NCBI GenBank assembly: GCA_020809705.1
Contig: CP085834.1
Location: forward strand, 310,001 to 374,000
Reading direction: 5' to 3'
Origin: Calonectria ilicicola
Taxonomy: Eukaryota; Ascomycota; Sordariomycetes; Hypocreales; Nectriaceae
Length of the DNA: 64,000 nt
The first letter of the stretch is position 1. Every line of letters begins with the position of its first letter. The notes under the pieces are model-generated. The model did not search any database and was not told the origin of the DNA. It saw nothing but the letters and a program-made list of their open reading frames with translations. Position numbers and translations under genes: made by a program. This document shows positions 21,206 through 32,530 of the stretch, piece by piece.

Positions 21206-22719
21206 TTCTTGATATGAGTCACTTGCTTCTAATTGTGTATATATTATACTCATCATCACTAACATTACGTCAACAAAAGACCTATGCCGACCCTCTTAAT
21301 TTTCCACGTCACCCGAGCCGCCCCCTCACTTGTAGGATTCCTCAATAGTTAGTTCTGTACATAGAAATATCTGTGGCCAAAATACATTAAGATGAGGTCG
21401 GAATGAAGGTGGGAACGAAATAAATACAACGAGATAATTCACGGCGGCGAGATTCCAATTCAGCAGAAAAAGCGCCTCCAACCACACGGTATCCACTACT
21501 ATTTGGCAGGGCCAGTGGATCGGTGACGTCACCGTTCAAGGTAGTGCTGGATTTCCCGCTCTGACTAAGCATGAGAAATGTAGGGTAGGTGCCGAGCAAA
21601 CAGGACAGACTCAAATCATATTTTCAATCGCCTCCCCTGGGGGAAAAGAAAAGACATACATATGAATCATTTCATGAGTTCTTTGATACCTTAAGATTCA
21701 TTTACTCAGGTTGGGTTCATTTTTGTGTTAGGTTGTGGTTAATATCTAGAGATTCTTGTTCACCAGAATGTAAACCACACACAGCCGGCAATACTGAATT
21801 GACACATTGATGACTGGAATAGAAAAACTAAACAGCATCGTACAAAGAATCTGAATATTTTCACAGCCTCGAAGCACTTTCCATAAATTTGACACAAAGT
21901 TAGAATTATTTTCTTGGCATGTCAGACTACAGATGCCTGTTGCACCATGAATCGTCATCGTAAGGACGTGACCAAACTTCAGGTGGAGTCGATTTTGGCA
22001 CCGGAATGGTCTGTGCGCTTTTCTTATCCAAGCTGCTCATTGGTCCATGGCCGATAACGAGAACGAGGTGCGTCTCGCAGCGAGAACGAGACGAAGGCTA
22101 AAGTAAAACCGGAACAAACCATTGAGTGAGTCTCTTGACACACTTATGCGAAATTACATGACTCGCAAGTCACAATGCACGGCTTCTGTGAAAAACCCGG
22201 TATTCCGTTGAAACTATTCGCGTTTTGCTACATTGCCCCCAGTTTGCCATTGCCTTGTCCAGGACTGAAGGCTGTTGAGAGTGAGAATTCGGTGAATTTG
22301 CGTTTATGACTAGATCATAGTGGCATTTCTCGTGCTCGAGAATTCGTACGCCGCGAAAACAGGAATTTTAATGGCCGTTGGGGAATCATAACCCTGCCCA
22401 ATAGAGCCGCCTAGAATTCGTCATGCATGGACCTGGAGCAGTTTATTCTTGGCGCAACCCACACTGGGGCGCAGGGCGTAGCCAAGACGGATACTCCAGA
22501 GGTTGAATCAAAGCCGAGCCAAACAGAACATGGCAATTACAATCTCAGGAGCCGACGAATTAACATCTTGTGATTTAAATATCAACTTGACCGCTCCTAG
22601 ATATCCTGAACGACTTTGCTCTACATAGCATTCATTCTTTGCATTCTCGCAATCAGCATTTTTAATACCACCAATCCACCAGATCAAACTCTTGTTTTGT
22701 TGACTTCAACTGCTTCAAA
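21206..22719. other. Intergenic, no gene seen
   Basis: About 1.5 kb without credible coding sequence. Its right end is the promoter of the peroxygenase-like gene (ATTTAAATAT near 22573-22582). Confidence 0.5.
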
Positions 22720-23704
22720 ATGCACCTTTCCGCACTCTTCATGATGGGGCTAGTCTCCATGTCTCAGTGCTTTCCTGGAATGTATAACTTCAATAATGGT
22801 CATGGCCACTCGCTTCAGTCTCTGGCACCGAATGGCGATCGAAAACTGCTCAAACCAAATCATTTCCTGTGGAAGGCACCTGGACCTGGTGATAGTAAGT
22901 ACTGGAAATACCTATATCGAACTTATGATTAACGAATATTGCTTTTCTAGTCCGCTCTCCGTGCCCTATTATGAACACGCTTGCAAACCATGGATTTGTT
23001 AACCGAAACGGCCGTAATATGACTCGCGAAGTTGTCAGTAAAGGAATCCAAGATGGGCTTGGTATCGAGGAATCTCAAGCCAACAGCATTTTCGAAAATG
23101 CTCTCGTTGTTAACCCTGCTCCTAACGCTACGGTAAGCGAGCACTGACAGCCCTAGACGATGTTAGGAACCCATTCGACTAACATCATCTAGTTTTTCGA
23201 CTTCGAAATGATGCATACTCATAACATCGTCGAACACGACGGCAGCCTTTCACGTCGCGACGCCGTCTTCGATCCTACCAATTCGTTTGACGAGGGAACC
23301 TTTAATAATTTCGTCAGCTACTTTGGGAACGATAAAACCATCAACATCTCCTCCATTGCCAATGCCCGGGCAAGACAAGCACTGGACATGAGCCGTATCA
23401 ACCCTGGATTCAACATCACTCAGGCCCAAATTCCGGTCATTGTCGGTGAAAATGCAATGCTTTTGTGCATTTTTGGCAGCCCAGACAAGCCGATTGCAAA
23501 CAGAGCATATCTTGAATATTTTTTCAGTAAGATTACATGTATCATGTAAGAAAACAAATCTAATACTTCATAGGAAACGAGAGATTGCCTGTAAAGTTGG
23601 GTTGGACTCCTGGCAATGTTCCTTTCAACCCTTATCTGGGACAGCTCGTGCAAGATATCATTGATCAAAGCCCTTCAGATGTGCCCCTTACTTTCAATCC
23701 TTAG
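22720..23704 (+). CDS. Secreted heme-thiolate peroxidase / short-type peroxygenase
   Basis: Exons 22720-22894, 22951-23132, 23193-23526 and 23574-23704 give 273 residues. A signal peptide (MHLSALFMMGLVSMSQC) is followed by a short pro-region. Family motifs: SPCP with the proximal heme ligand Cys63, VEHDGS (Glu133-His134-Asp135; the EHD metal site/active-site motif) and GENAML with Glu205. Spacing Cys63-His134-Glu205 is about 71 residues each and agrees with the short-type unspecific peroxygenases, which use a His-Glu acid-base pair. It should catalyse H2O2-dependent oxygenation or halogenation outside the cell. All catalytic residues and all splice signals look intact. The downstream neighbour on the other strand is an unrelated membrane protein. 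Confidence 0.9.
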
Positions 23705-23912
23705 AGTGGATACGCATAGTTGCAAGAGAATGTCACTATTAGTCTATAGTACCTCCTACTTGCGCCTGCTGTTAAACCCCAAGGCAAAAGAGTGACGGGT
23801 AGACTGAATTACCATTTTCGAGCACGTGTCTGGATTGTTTGTTATGAAGATGAAACAGGTCATCATTATGTATATTATTCCTTTCTCTTCTTCTGCTATT
23901 CTTAATACATCT

Positions 23913-25025
23913 CTATGGCAGAGTAACATCTTTCCCCAAGAACTGGTCTAATAACCGGTGAAGCTTCGAAACGCCCATCCTCAGGAACGCTGTAGTCATG
24001 AGCGCTATGAACCGGGTAACTTTGTACCATGATGAGTCGAGAAAACCTAGTTTTACAGCCCAAGCGTTGTCCAGCCTGAATAACAAACCTAGAGTGTTGG
24101 GGAATTCGTGGTGCCATTTGATTTCCAGGGTGTAAAGGTAGCGGACAAGTTGTAAGAGATCAAAATGGAGCTGATGTTCCTGCCATATGGACGTATTTCC
24201 AGTAATCCCCTGGAGTTGAGTGAAATAGCTGGGGAAAGTCCCCGGTGGCACGGCTAATTCTGTCATGCGTGTAACGGGCAATTCCATGATTCGAACATAG
24301 ACCCTTTCGTAGCCATAGGGAACTGGGCCCTGAGGCCCAAGTTCAAACATCTTGATTTGCTCTATATCTTCTGTATATTCTGTGGTGAAATGTATCAAGG
24401 CCGGGCCATCGATGAGCCACATCCTGCAGAAGAACGAGTTGTGACAAGAAACCCAGTGAAAGCTCGCTGAGCCGACAGAGGGATTGGCATTGTGGTACTG
24501 GATGAGACCATAGAACGACTCATCCCAGCCGTCTAAAAACTGGCCTTCCGGTTGTGGAAGGTTCTTGGAGGCGTATATCCAATGATGCCATGGTTCCCTT
24601 GGTTCAGACTTCCCCAGCTTTCGATATAGGCCCTCGAGTGATCCGATGGCCGGGATATTTGATGAATCAACCATGTAATGTGGCCTTCCGTCATCGTTGA
24701 GACGTGTCAACCCAAGCGTGCGCCACCAAGCCCTGGGATCCCTAAGTTGGGGCACGTAATATGGTAAAGGAGGGAGATTATCTTGGTGAAGATTGATGGA
24801 TAAGTCTCTGCCCATGGCTGAGATGGCCTCGGAGTCGAAGGCTTTTGTAGCCTTTATTCCGTTGTCGAGAAGAAAACTACCAAATTTCCAGCCTATGAAG
24901 AGACCGTTTAGAACCGGAAGAGTCGTTACTGGTAATGTTAAGATGATAATGTAAAGCGTGAGCTTTGCCACACTGCGCCACATGAGGCGCACCCAGGAGG
25001 CTATCCATGAAACGATGCCCATCAC
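23913..25025 (-). CDS. Membrane-anchored protein of unknown function
   Basis: 370 residues in a single exon. An N-terminal region with one or two membrane segments (about 5-50) precedes a soluble part. The middle has WIYASKNLP, ESFYGLIQYHNAN and SFHWVSCHNSFFCRMWLI...ALIHFTTE; the CxxxxxC in a beta-strand/helix context faintly recalls a thioredoxin-like fold of fungal membrane proteins, but I do not recognise the family with certainty. The C-terminus has another hydrophobic stretch (about 325-350). It is convergent with the peroxygenase gene and ends only about 210 bases from it. No function is proposed. Confidence 0.65.
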   Translation of the reverse strand: MMGIVSWIASWVRLMWRSVAKLTLYIIILTLPVTTLPVLNGLFIGWKFGSFLLDNGIKATKAFDSEAISAMGRDLSINLHQDNLPPLPYYVPQLRDPRAWWRTLGLTRLNDDGRPHYMVDSSNIPAIGSLEGLYRKLGKSEPREPWHHWIYASKNLPQPEGQFLDGWDESFYGLIQYHNANPSVGSASFHWVSCHNSFFCRMWLIDGPALIHFTTEYTEDIEQIKMFELGPQGPVPYGYERVYVRIMELPVTRMTELAVPPGTFPSYFTQLQGITGNTSIWQEHQLHFDLLQLVRYLYTLEIKWHHEFPNTLGLLFRLDNAWAVKLGFLDSSWYKVTRFIALMTTAFLRMGVSKLHRLLDQFLGKDVTLP

Positions 25026-25849
25026 GTGATCTGGTTTTCACTGATTAGAAGAGTGACATAGACAAGGAAAGATAACTTGCTGAATATCATCACAGTCAAA
25101 AAAAGAGACGGGAGGGATTTAAAAACGCTTATAAGACCGTTTCTAAGAGCTTGATAACAGCTACTGCGGCTGAATAGTCACGTGTATGTATCTGTCGTAT
25201 AGCCAAATTAGGGCGAGAATCTTTTAAGCGAGACGAAACGAGGATGGCTCGATTCGGCTCGCCGAAGTGAGCTAAGGCCTTTTGGGAGAAGCATGAGAAA
25301 CAGGGTCAAGTGAGTCATGGCCGTTGCATGAGTGCTGTGAACCATGATACACGCCTTTATAAATGGAGGTATTTCTAAGGTTTCGGTCATCACCAAATTT
25401 ATATGATAATTCCACTACTTGTCGTTCGATCCCCTGTGATTGGACAGATCCACCCTTCTGACTTCGCTGGAGTTTCTTCCCCTAGCTAAAAAAGAATAGT
25501 GAGACACTAAACGGGGCACCCTCCCCTTTAGGCAATCAGGGCCGGCATTAAGAACCGAAGGATTCTTGAAGGATCAAAAGAGCCACTCTATTGCCCGGTT
25601 CAGCCCCAACTTATGGTCCTAAAACAAGCCAAGACGGCATTTCGGGTGGCGATGAATGGGGAACCAAAAGTATCGAGAACCTGATTGGGGGGAGCTGCAG
25701 CCCATGCTCTAGACTGGCAATATGCGGCCCTTTTTTCTGTTCCATGTCCTAAGATATGCCAATTTAAGACCTAGTTCATCCGCTGTTAAGCTTAAATTGG
25801 ACTCTTCCCTTCTCAACCCGGCTGACTCAGCTAAAGTTGGCGATTTGCC
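25026..25849. other. Intergenic, no gene seen
   Basis: Divergent upstream region between two membrane-protein genes; no coding signal on either strand. Confidence 0.5.
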
Positions 25850-28126
25850 ATGGTTCAATACGATGCAATCCGCGATTCCGAAAATGCACCAGCTTATTCG
25901 ACAAATTCAATGCTAAGTTCGCGTCAGGCGAAACCAGACACCCATGGTTCCATTCGGTATGAAGGAATTTGTGATACCGAGATGACCTTCGGTCAGGATG
26001 CCTCGCGGGCGATTTCTGCCTCACGCAATTCTGGGCCACATGAACCGAACAAAACCTGGCGCCACAGGCTAGGGCATATAAACGTTGCACTCCTTGCCAT
26101 CGGCACAGCAGTCATATTTGTATCGTGTGCTCTCCTAATTTTTCTGTGGAGGGGCGCAGAGCTTGCACAGCAACGAAACGAGCCAGTGCTGTGGACCAGA
26201 ATCGTCTTTGGCGGTTGGGCATCCAGAATGGTCACCTTGTGCTCTGCTGCCATCCGTACTTCCATGGCTTTGCATATAGGTATCCTCGCGGCAGCAATGG
26301 CCGCAATCATACTCGAGACTTCTGGTGTGTCTTTAATTGACGCTGCTGTGCTTTCCATCGAGAGAGCGTTACAATCGAGCCCATGAGATATTCTTCCAGC
26401 TGCTCTGGGCCGTTCTAGGACTGGAGGTATTAGTGAAGCTTTGAATGCTCTCATAGTTATTTCGACTTTGGCTATTTTATTGCTTTCAACCTTCATATCT
26501 ACAGTATTGCTGTCTGACTTTGACACCACTAGCATCGCTGCACCAAGCACCACAAATACCATGGCAATGGAATTAAGCAACTATAGCGTCTATACTGCGG
26601 GTGGATTGTCGTATTGGAAAGTGAGACCAATGGCCAACTGGCGATTCGCCGAATCCAGGATTGGCCAACCAGCGGCTGTTCCAGGTGATACGGGCAACAC
26701 ATACCGGGCATTCCTCCCAATGGCAAATGAAGCGCTGAGAGAATCGCTGGAGCATTATTCCGGACCTGCTGTCGTAACCAACCCCAGGACAGTGTGTGGT
26801 GCCCCAAGGTTCCCTTCCATTCAACTTCAATACATCAACAAGGAATTGTTGCAATTGAATTGGACCATGACGCAATATTCACCAGGTGGCCTTCATTTAG
26901 TTTCCCAGGCGACAATGGCCATGGAGGGATTTAACCTTACAAGTGATACAGTATTCATTGCGTGTAAATTACATGAGGTCTGGGATCAGAATATGCCAGC
27001 ATGGCCTGTATCGATTTGTAATAACGCAATCTATGACTATGGATCCACGAACAAGTCTGATCCGATTTCTGGAAAGCCTCAAAGATTTCAGACGGCAGTC
27101 TTGCTCAAATCCAGTGCGGCTCTGAACAATATTACCTACGACAGAGAAGTTGATGAGAGTGACCAAGTGACAATAAAGGTCCTAGAGTCACTGAGTAACC
27201 TCACCTCCAAGGCAGATGGGCTATGGACAAAGGTATTCAGTAACAATGGTTCTGAAATCTTTAGTGTTACGGTTTGCTATATTAATACTGCGGCCCCAGA
27301 GATATACAACGTCACGATGAATGGGAGCTCTATCTCATCCGAGCCCCAAGTGGCCTGGCGCCCTCTTGCAGACCAAGACGAGCTGCTAAAGACTAGGCAT
27401 CAACTCGGAATCAATATTGATCCTAATGATTTTGCAGCTCGCGGCATCTTGGAACTCAACGTTCAAACCAATTCTACGGGATATGGCATCAGCATGCCAT
27501 CACAAGGCTCATTGCTATACGGCGCTCTCTGGAATATCTTGCGAGAGGTTCCCGGCGGGTCTCTGAGTACATGGAACCTGTTTGTGACTGATGATCCTTC
27601 GATCGTGTTAAATTGGCTGTCAGATTGGATTGCACATCGAGCCCATGCGGCTCTATTCCAAAGCATAATCCAAGCTACCCAAGACCCTGCTATTGCCGTG
27701 CAAAGCTTGTTCACAAAGTTTTACCAAATGATATACTATGACTGGCAAAACGACTTTGATGTTTCTTACCCAGTGACTACTGTCCACTTGGCTGAAGAGC
27801 AGATTCCCGTGAGATGGAGAGGACTGATACTTGTATTAGTTCTTAGTGTTCTGCATCTTGTCTTGGTCACTTTCACAATCGCACTTTTTGCCCTTCAAAC
27901 CCAGACTTCTGTTTTGGGTGAAACATGGCAAGCTGTTGCGCAGATGGTGTCTCCGCAGACGATGAAAATAAATGAAGTTGCGAGCGAGATGAAAGATGGG
28001 GAGCTGAGGCAATGGGCAGTCGTCACCGGGATGGATACTAACGCATCTTATACACTGCAACGTTCTGGAACCGGAAGAGCTGAGATGAGACTTCGGGGCA
28101 AGGAATCTGGATTCAGTCCACTTTAA
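25850..28126 (+). pseudogene. Multi-pass membrane protein with large ectodomain, in-frame TGA
   Basis: One continuous frame from ATG 25850 to the stop at 28126 (about 758 codons) is interrupted by a single TGA at 26384-26386. Before it are a cytosolic tail and TM helices around residues 80-105 and 135-160. After it follow another TM (about 200-225), a ~400-residue ectodomain with many N-x-S/T sites and one last TM (LILVLVLSVLHLVLVTFTIALF). The sequence on both sides of the TGA (SIERALQSSP / ILPAALGR) is family-like, so a nonsense mutation or readthrough is the simplest reading. The alternative is a 75-base in-frame intron, GTGTGT...TTCCAG (26320-26394). It resembles a widespread fungal family of unknown function, and the gene at 30649-32530 has similar architecture. 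Confidence 0.6.
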
Positions 28127-28608
28127 GAGCATATTAATTTGAGTTCTTCTGGCCAAAGACTAAAGTCAGCCAACCACAGTAAGATTATGAATCAAATACC
28201 AGCGGGAAAATGTTCCATCCCTGTTTTGTGAACTTTTACATTCTTAATATGTTGACTGCAGCGAAATGCGGCGTTAGAGTTTGGACCCATTCCAACAGAG
28301 TCGGGGTTTCCATGATTTTAGGACTGGTCGAGATGGACTTTGGCGAATGAGGAGGCCCAGATACTGCGAGTCGTGAAACACATTTCACAATCCTAGCCAT
28401 CACAATGACTGAAAAGAGCAGCGCGATATAAGCTAGCTTCAAAATTCACGTGATGGCTCACCTGTATTAAGAATTGTCCGAGGAGACGAAGAGGATGAAA
28501 CACATCGGCCTTTTCCCTCCGAAATATCTTTTTTGTATCGCTGATATTCTCTGTTAGCAAGAGGAAATCCGGTCAAAAGGGTAATGATCAACCAGCTAAC
28601 ACGTCCAA
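28127..28608. other. Intergenic, no gene seen
   Basis: No gene supported. A 68-codon minus-strand open frame here has a hydrophobic start but no family features. Confidence 0.4.
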
Positions 28609-29693
28609 ATGGCATCGACTCGGGAGACATACATCGATCACCTAGATCAGCTGCTCCAACTGCATCAGGAGCTCGAGCGCAAGCTATCCTCCCTAGAAAC
28701 CGCGTTTCGCTCAGCCAACGACATCATCTCTACATCCCAACAGGATATGGAAAAAAGTCTCACAACGACTAATGTCACGTCAAAAGTCGGCTCTGGGATA
28801 TCGCTTGTGGGCGGCGTATTGACGATCACCCCCCCCCTCTTTTCTTGCTGGGAGCTGGGCTCTTGGTTGTGGGCAGAGTGACGACAGCAAGTTCGGCACT
28901 TGCAAATGATCTCGTTTTTGAAAAAAAAAACGCTGCCGCGACCTTTGAGCAGACAATTGAAAACTACATCGCCTCGTCCAAAGATCTACACAACCTGTTT
29001 GAGCGAATTGAAGATGCGAACAAACAAATCGTTGCCTCTCTCGACCTGTTCTTAACCGAGGCCTCGAATATTTTTCTAGGTCCCGAGGGAGCCGGTGCTA
29101 ACCCTGAACTTAAAAGGCCTGATGATTACAGCCCGTACAACTTTGATTCGACTGGCAAAGTTGCTAGAGGGGCCATGGCAACCAGATATTGGATCACTCT
29201 GGGTGGTGGGCGGTTTGCTGCTGAGATGGTTGAATCAAGATCCTTCTTCTTTCTGGTAATTGCCTGAGCCTTATTTGCGTACAGTAGAGAATTTGGGCCT
29301 TATTGGCCGAATCGTAGGCGGCATAGGGCCGAGACTGATTAAAGCATTGCCTGCGGTTGGTATAGTTATGGATTTGCGTTCCATCTTCGACACATGGAAC
29401 GGCAGTAACAAAACCCTACTAATGACAGTCTGTCTACTGACCCCCAGCAGCGACACAGGATGATTTCAGAAATGGAAATGATGGTTGACGTCCCGCTCTC
29501 AATATTTGTCACCTTGCATGGCCAGGGCAACAGCGACAGCACACAGAACGATTATGTGACGGACTTTTTGCTCGAGGCCAATGTCAAATTGCTCAATCAA
29601 GTGCCTCTGACGAAAGTCGTCGTTGAATCGCTGTTTGAGAGTTATCTAGACATTAACAACTCCGTCGCGACTAACAGTGACCTTGAGGACTAG
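28609..29693 (+). pseudogene. Apolipoprotein-L-like gene, frame-broken
   Basis: The order of elements fits ApoL-like proteins: an N-terminal coiled coil (residues ~5-60), a glycine-rich hydrophobic hairpin (GSGISLVGGVLTI then LLGAGLLVVGRVTTASS), a helical segment (FEQTIENYIASSKDLHNLFERIEDANKQ) and a second glycine-rich hydrophobic stretch (GLIGRIVGGIGPRLIKALPAVGIVMDL) with FDTW. The frame changes at a run of nine C (28829-28837) inside the first hydrophobic pair, again near 29240-29275, and again near 29410-29420. A TAG at 29691-29693 then ends a line that still looks coding. No intron could explain the first break, because coding-like sequence abuts it on both sides. A homopolymer sequencing error is possible for that one, less so for all three. 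ApoL-type proteins bind membranes and some form channels; the fungal role is unknown. Confidence 0.6.
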
Positions 29694-30648
29694 GAGAAAG
29701 ACCAACCGCCACAGGTCAGTGTCTCAAGGATTGCACCTTTTCACATTCGGTGTAAATTCGACAGATTTGGCAACCAGAATGTGTACAACGCTTCAGGCTC
29801 TAGGATCGACAGGCGCGTTGCCTCTTGGGTCAGGCGCTGGATGGAGACGGTGGGTCACAAAAGCAGAACTAGGCGAGTCTCTTGATACGAAATTTTGCAT
29901 CAAAAAGACGGCGCAAACAAAAAAAATGGATCATACAGATTGCATTGTTGGAGGACACCTGGAACCTGTCCATGGCCAGGCCGATAGATACTGGTACGTG
30001 CTTCCAATTTACCAAGCGCACCACGCCCGATCTGACATGTTCGAAAGAGATAATGGAGACTAGATGACTACAATACCCCCCTTGAAAGATTGTGCCCCAG
30101 GAACATTTTCCAATTAGGTACGTGACAATCTTTCAAGGGTTGTATTATACATGGGAGATGGCACGGGCCATCCAGACTTCTAAGCCATGACATTGAGATA
30201 GAGCCGATCAGGAGTTAAGAAAGCAAAAAAGAAAAGTACAATAATTAAATATAGCAGCCAGTAAGACAGTTTTAAGTAGTATCCAAGGCAATTCATGCTT
30301 GATGCGCAATTTTCGTATTTCTTGTAGCTAGGTAACATTTGGGGAAGAAAAAAAGCTCTTCCTATCTATTGAGGAAGCACAAGATAATTGAGCGTATCGC
30401 TACCTGGGTTGTAGTCATTACGAGTTGAATAAAAAGGCATTCAAACATCTACAGTCTTGTCCGTTCAAAGTTTATCTTAAAAATTGGAACTGGTGAAGAG
30501 CAATCGGGTCTAATTTCATGTACTTAATGCTGCTGGCGGAGCAGGGATAAAAATGAATCCTTCTAGGAGCACAAGACAAATGAAAGAGGTCGACATATTG
30601 TGGCTTCAAAATAAATGATTGCCAGTAAGTGTGCCATCCATATCCTTC
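29694..30648. other. Degraded 3' region and palindromic element
   Basis: 29694-29880 may be a further remnant of the ApoL-like gene (frame continues past the TAG with stops). A small inverted-repeat element lies at 30069-30150. The rest is non-coding. Confidence 0.4.
30069..30150. repeat. Short palindromic element with CCCTTGAAAGATTGT arms
   Basis: Left arm AATACCCCCCTTGAAAGATT (continuing GTG) at 30072-30096 and right arm (reverse complement) AATACAACCCTTGAAAGATT at 30123-30147 flank about 26 bases. The same core occurs at 50948-50962 (CCTTGAAAGATTGTA) and, diverged, at 61021-61044. Likely a minimal MITE or a solo terminal repeat pair. Confidence 0.65.
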
Positions 30649-32530
30649 TCATGCATTCGTTCTTTCTGACGATCTATCATCTTCCATGTGAAGGTCATAA
30701 ACACCATCTGCGACTTTTGTATCTTTATATATCCACAGCACCTTAGACTTTTCATCCCCTGTTGATAATCTTTTTCGATTCCCAGCCGTGTGGTGGTTTG
30801 TCATTGTTTTGAGAACCTGAGCCGTCTCGATTAGGCTATGTATGGGAATGACCACGCGATTTGCAAGCATAGTGCTTGTAATCCCAAGAATAAGCTGGAT
30901 AGTTACCAATAGAATTAGGATAAGTACAATAAAGTTCCAATTGAGCACTTTGAGGCGAGACCCTAATTGGGGCGCCATGCCTGATAGAATAAGCATGTTA
31001 TTGTTGATCGCCGCAGCCGCTACCACTCCAGTGCTAAATCGAGATATTAAGAATGCCATTTGTTGAACGCTTCCATTCGCTGGCGTTCCAAATATCGATG
31101 CAGCTGGATAAATTTGGTACTGAATGTCCATGTTGTTGCTTAAAGATGTAGCCTGATATCCCTGCAAGGCAATTGCAGCTGAGGCCATGGATGTAAAATT
31201 TTCAGTGACCTGATGTTCGGAGAGGGTAGCATTCGTGACTTGTCCAACAGTAGCGTTGCAGTCGTAAAACCACGGCCATTGGTTTGATGCTTCGAAGATA
31301 GATATTTTGCTACAACCCGAACCGCAGCTGTCAGACGTGTTGGTTATGAAAATGGTCTGGTCTTCACCAGTAGCGATGGGCATCGAGACGACCGTGTAAT
31401 TTTCCTTGCTGACTGTAATTTTGTTGGTTGTACCCTCTCCTCCAAATACAACTGGCCAAGCCTTGCAAGTAGTCGTAGTGTCAATACTCCTTGGGGTGAC
31501 GACAGTAATGGGGTTTGCATCAGAGTCGGCAATTGAATCAGTTGCTATCTCGTGAAAGATGTACCGACAGTCCATATCGCAAAATATCAGTGGATCGTCT
31601 GTAATCCAAATAGTTCCAGCTTCTGGAAGTTCAGCCATCCCTGCCGTACTATAGGAGATGGATACGGTGCCATAGCTGGTCGGATGTTAATTCAGTAATG
31701 ACAAGGAGAATTGACTATTTGCCAGTTAGAATACCTGTTAGCGGTGTACTGCTGGGCGCCCAGCGATGATGATTGGGACGATACGATCTTGGCTGTCTGA
31801 ATGCTGGACAAATCCGGAACTGAAACTCTTCCAGGGCTAAAGAAAGCAGTTTTATCTTCTGAGTCTGCAGAATAGCACAGAGCAAGTGAAGCAACACCAA
31901 TCTGTGTTGCCTAGGACCTGGGTTAACTTTGAAAGATACGGCATATGGGAGTCCCATACCAGAAGCAGTAGCAATCCGGAATATGCAGCAAAGTGAACGG
32001 ACAGGCGTCGCGACCGAAACGCCAGTTTAAGCATCCGAGAAACTCTTTCAGCTTCAAGAATCAATTCTACCTATTTCATAGAGGTTAGCTATTGGTGCAC
32101 TCCCAATGCTTGTAATCTGAGTCACCTTGCGCCTTGAACGATATCTTCGACTGAGAATCCACCAGCGCAGATCTCCAGCCATGCCATTTAGGCTGCTGAT
32201 AATAGCCAAACCAAGAACAATGCACAGACCCATCATAATAGCATTGAAACCAAGTTTGTCCCTTTTCGACATGACCAATTTAAACGAATAGGTTCTTAAT
32301 ACCACGATAATGGAGATAGAAAGAGCGACGGTGAGAAGCCATCTCAGTAGAACCTTGCCCACGATTCTGGATAGCGGCTGCTTTGTGGTACGAAGGCCTT
32401 TGAATGTCATGCCATCTGAGTGGTTCTCCATTACGGCGGATATCCTCACTTGGTTAGATGGTATTTCTTCATCGGATTCGTTGGAGCTTGAGGGGTATGA
32501 CGATCGCGCTACGAATAGCGGGCTGCTCAT
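30649..32530 (-). CDS. Multi-pass membrane protein with N-glycosylated ectodomain
   Basis: Exons 32530-32126, 32070-31960, 31901-31735 and 31675-30649 join in phase to 569 residues. Two TM helices lie in exon 1 (LLTVALSISIIVVL and AIMMGLCIVLGLAIISSL) and a third in exon 2 (YSGLLLLL). They are followed by a Ser/Thr- and Asn-rich ectodomain with several N-x-S/T sites and Cys pairs (CDMDC, CGSGC), then a final TM (FIVLILILLVTIQLIL) and a short basic tail. The layout is close to that of the interrupted gene at 25850-28126. All four splice pairs are good (GTGACT/ATAG, GTATGG/CAG, GTATTC/CAG). Probably a plasma-membrane protein; no enzymatic motif is seen and the family function is unknown. Confidence 0.78.

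Noticed and set aside
28236..28442. Small minus-strand open frame with a signal-like start
   Set aside because: Only 68 codons with no domain or supporting splice context.
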